From contig NZ_VNIB01000004.1 in the NCBI RefSeq assembly GCF_008124615.1, positions 62,001-126,000 of the forward strand: 64,000 nt of DNA, written 5' to 3'. Position 1 is the first letter of the stretch. The number at the start of each line of letters is the position of its first letter. The notes beneath the pieces were generated by a model, which saw only the letters and a program-made list of their open reading frames with translations, was not told the origin of the DNA and did not search any database. Below are positions 62,883 to 64,000 of this stretch, one piece after another. This DNA comes from Geothermobacter ehrlichii (GTDB taxonomy: Bacteria; Desulfobacterota; Desulfuromonadia; Desulfuromonadales; Geothermobacteraceae). A program made the translations under genes and the position numbers.

Positions 62883-63908
62883 CTACTTGCCGCTCAGTTC
62901 ATGCACGCACTCGACCATGTACTTCGCGTGTTCCGGGGCGACCGTCGGCAGGATCCCGTGCCCGAGGTTGAAGATATGCCCGGGGCGGCCGGCGTTCTCG
63001 TCCAGAATCCGCTTCACCTCGGTGCGGATATGCTCCTTCGGCGCGTAGAGCACGGTCGGGTCGAGGTTGCCCTGCACGGCGACATCGGCACCGAGAATGT
63101 CGCGCGCGGCGCCCAGATTGACATGCCAGTCGAGGCCGACCACGTCGGAGCCGGCCAGCTTCACCTTGTCGAGCATGGTGCCGGCGCCCTTGACGAAGTG
63201 GATGATCGGCACGCTCTTGTCAAGACCGGCAATCAGTTTTCTGGTGTAGGGCAGGATGAACTTCTCGTAGTCGAGCGGGGAGACGATTCCGCCCCAGGTG
63301 TCGAAGATCTGGATCGCCTGAGCGCCGGCGGCGACCTGGGCGTTCAGGTAGAGCCGGTCCATTTCGGTCACCTTCTCCATCAGCGCCGCGTAGAGCTCGG
63401 GTGCGCCGTACATCATCCGCTTGATCTGGGCAAAATCCTTGCTCCCCTTCCCCTCGACCATGTAGCAGGCCAGAGTGAAGGGCGCCCCGCCGAAACCGAT
63501 CAGCGGCACCCGGCCGTCCAGTTCGCGGCGCAGGATGCGGATGGTTTCATAGACATAGGGCACATCCTCCTCCACCTGCGGAATCCGCAGCGCCTCGATG
63601 TCGGCTGCGGTGCGCACCGGATTTTCGAACACCGGCCCGGGGACGAAATCGAGCTTCAGTCCCATCGGCTCGACCGGGGTCAGGATGTCGGAAAAGAGAA
63701 TCGCCGCGTCGGCGTTCAGATAGTCGATCGGCTGGATGGTCACCTCGGCCGCCAGCTCCGGCGTCTTGCACAGCTCGAGAAAGCTGACCTTGCGACGGAC
63801 CTCCATGTACTGCGGCAGATAACGGCCGGCCTGGCGCATCAGCCAGACCGGGGTGTAGTCGGTCCGCTCGCCGCGGCAGGCCTTGAGAAAGGTGTAGTCC
63901 TGGGACAT
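62883..63908 (-). CDS. hemE: Uroporphyrinogen decarboxylase
   Basis: 341 aa. It decarboxylates uroporphyrinogen III to coproporphyrinogen III. The signature PVWLMRQAGRYLPQYMEVR (about residues 21-39), the catalytic Asp in AAILFSDILTPVEPMG (about 69-84) and FGGAPFTLACYMVEG (about 139-153) are present, with GLDWHVNLGAARDILG and the C-terminal FNLGHGILP (about 317-325). AGGAGG lies 9 bp before the ATG. It runs in the same direction as hemH but is separated by 178 bp. Confidence 0.97.
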   Translation of the reverse strand: MSQDYTFLKACRGERTDYTPVWLMRQAGRYLPQYMEVRRKVSFLELCKTPELAAEVTIQPIDYLNADAAILFSDILTPVEPMGLKLDFVPGPVFENPVRTAADIEALRIPQVEEDVPYVYETIRILRRELDGRVPLIGFGGAPFTLACYMVEGKGSKDFAQIKRMMYGAPELYAALMEKVTEMDRLYLNAQVAAGAQAIQIFDTWGGIVSPLDYEKFILPYTRKLIAGLDKSVPIIHFVKGAGTMLDKVKLAGSDVVGLDWHVNLGAARDILGADVAVQGNLDPTVLYAPKEHIRTEVKRILDENAGRPGHIFNLGHGILPTVAPEHAKYMVECVHELSGK

Positions 63909-63944
63909 CGGTGATTGCCTCCTGGTTGGGATATCGGAAAATCG

Positions 63945-63977
63945 TTTTCACCACGGAGACACAGAGAGCACGGAGTC
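63945..63977 (+). repeat. Family C (CACGGAG) repeat, copy C3
   Basis: TTTTCACCACGGAGACACAG followed by AGAGCACGGAGTC, upstream of hemE and at the right edge. Its far end lies outside the window. Confidence 0.65.
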
Positions 63978-64000
63978 AGGAGCTGGCCAGACCGGCCTTC

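Overview
The window is gene-dense, GC-rich bacterial chromosome with no rRNA, tRNA, CRISPR array, phage or transposase gene that I can see. The gene set points to a deltaproteobacterium of the Desulfuromonadales/Geobacterales type (Geobacter, Desulfuromonas, Pelobacter relatives): the dprA-smg-topA-trmFO order, a CpoB-like lipoprotein followed by a LysM protein, a PocR-GAF-GAF-GGDEF protein, an NrfJ-like OB-fold lipoprotein, and a caa3 oxidase beside a superoxide reductase. That assignment is inference from content, not from a database search. The oxidase together with superoxide reductase suggests an anaerobe or microaerophile that tolerates or uses low oxygen.

Layout. 1-4690 (minus): a tightly overlapping operon of a NUDIX hydrolase, an ICMT-like methyltransferase, a class I isoprenoid-synthase-like protein, a UbiE-like methyltransferase, an FtsX-type permease without an ATPase, and NudC (cut by the window edge). 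4835-8673: a PPP-type phosphatase, a U32-family tRNA-hydroxylation protein, a CpoB-like lipoprotein and a LysM protein. 8765-14082 (plus): dprA, smg, topA, trmFO. 14248-19784: a diguanylate cyclase, maf, a YggS-type PLP protein, a phosphoglycolate phosphatase and an ANKH-like membrane protein. 19918-25578: a Cys-rich miniprotein, ArsR, WrbA, DoxX, AsnRS, a CBS protein and RF3. 25658-36011: a PAS histidine kinase, malQ, an OB-fold lipoprotein, a second ICMT-like protein, and a TonB-receptor/YfiR/hybrid-kinase signalling triad. 36475-41762: an SDR protein, protoporphyrinogen oxidase, cyclopropane synthase, peptide deformylase, a GcvR-like ACT protein and an unknown. 41952-47525 (minus): sco-ctaD-ctaE-coxIV-coxB-ctaB. 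47732-52757: superoxide reductase, slyX, rhodanese, MauE-like, then a compact EF-P module (epmB, efpL, efp, epmA). 52967-63908: GAF, YkgJ-like, AI-2E-type permease, cNMP-binding, a LolA-like secreted protein, uvrC, cbpA, mgtC-like, a 59-aa zinc-type protein, hemH, hemE.

Functional themes. Heme supply (hemE, hemH, hemG, ctaB) matches the caa3-type oxidase, whose subunit II carries two tandem cytochrome c domains and whose subunit I has the YSHP signature of A2-type heme-copper oxidases. Translation quality control is prominent: EF-P with a lysine at the loop tip plus both modification enzymes EpmA and EpmB, a divergently transcribed EfpL paralogue, RF3, deformylase, AsnRS, TrmFO and a TrhP-like protein.

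The most unusual content is non-coding. Five copies of a roughly 160-bp imperfect palindrome (family A) with 18-bp terminal inverted repeats occupy intergenic gaps. Four of them lie within 9 kb. A second family (B, about 130-140 bp) has two full copies and one fragment. A CACGGAG-type repeat (C) and several single long palindromes also occur. A 463-bp intergenic region at 36012-36474 contains twin hairpins, a terminator and mutually exclusive stem-loops, and may encode an unrecognised structured RNA.
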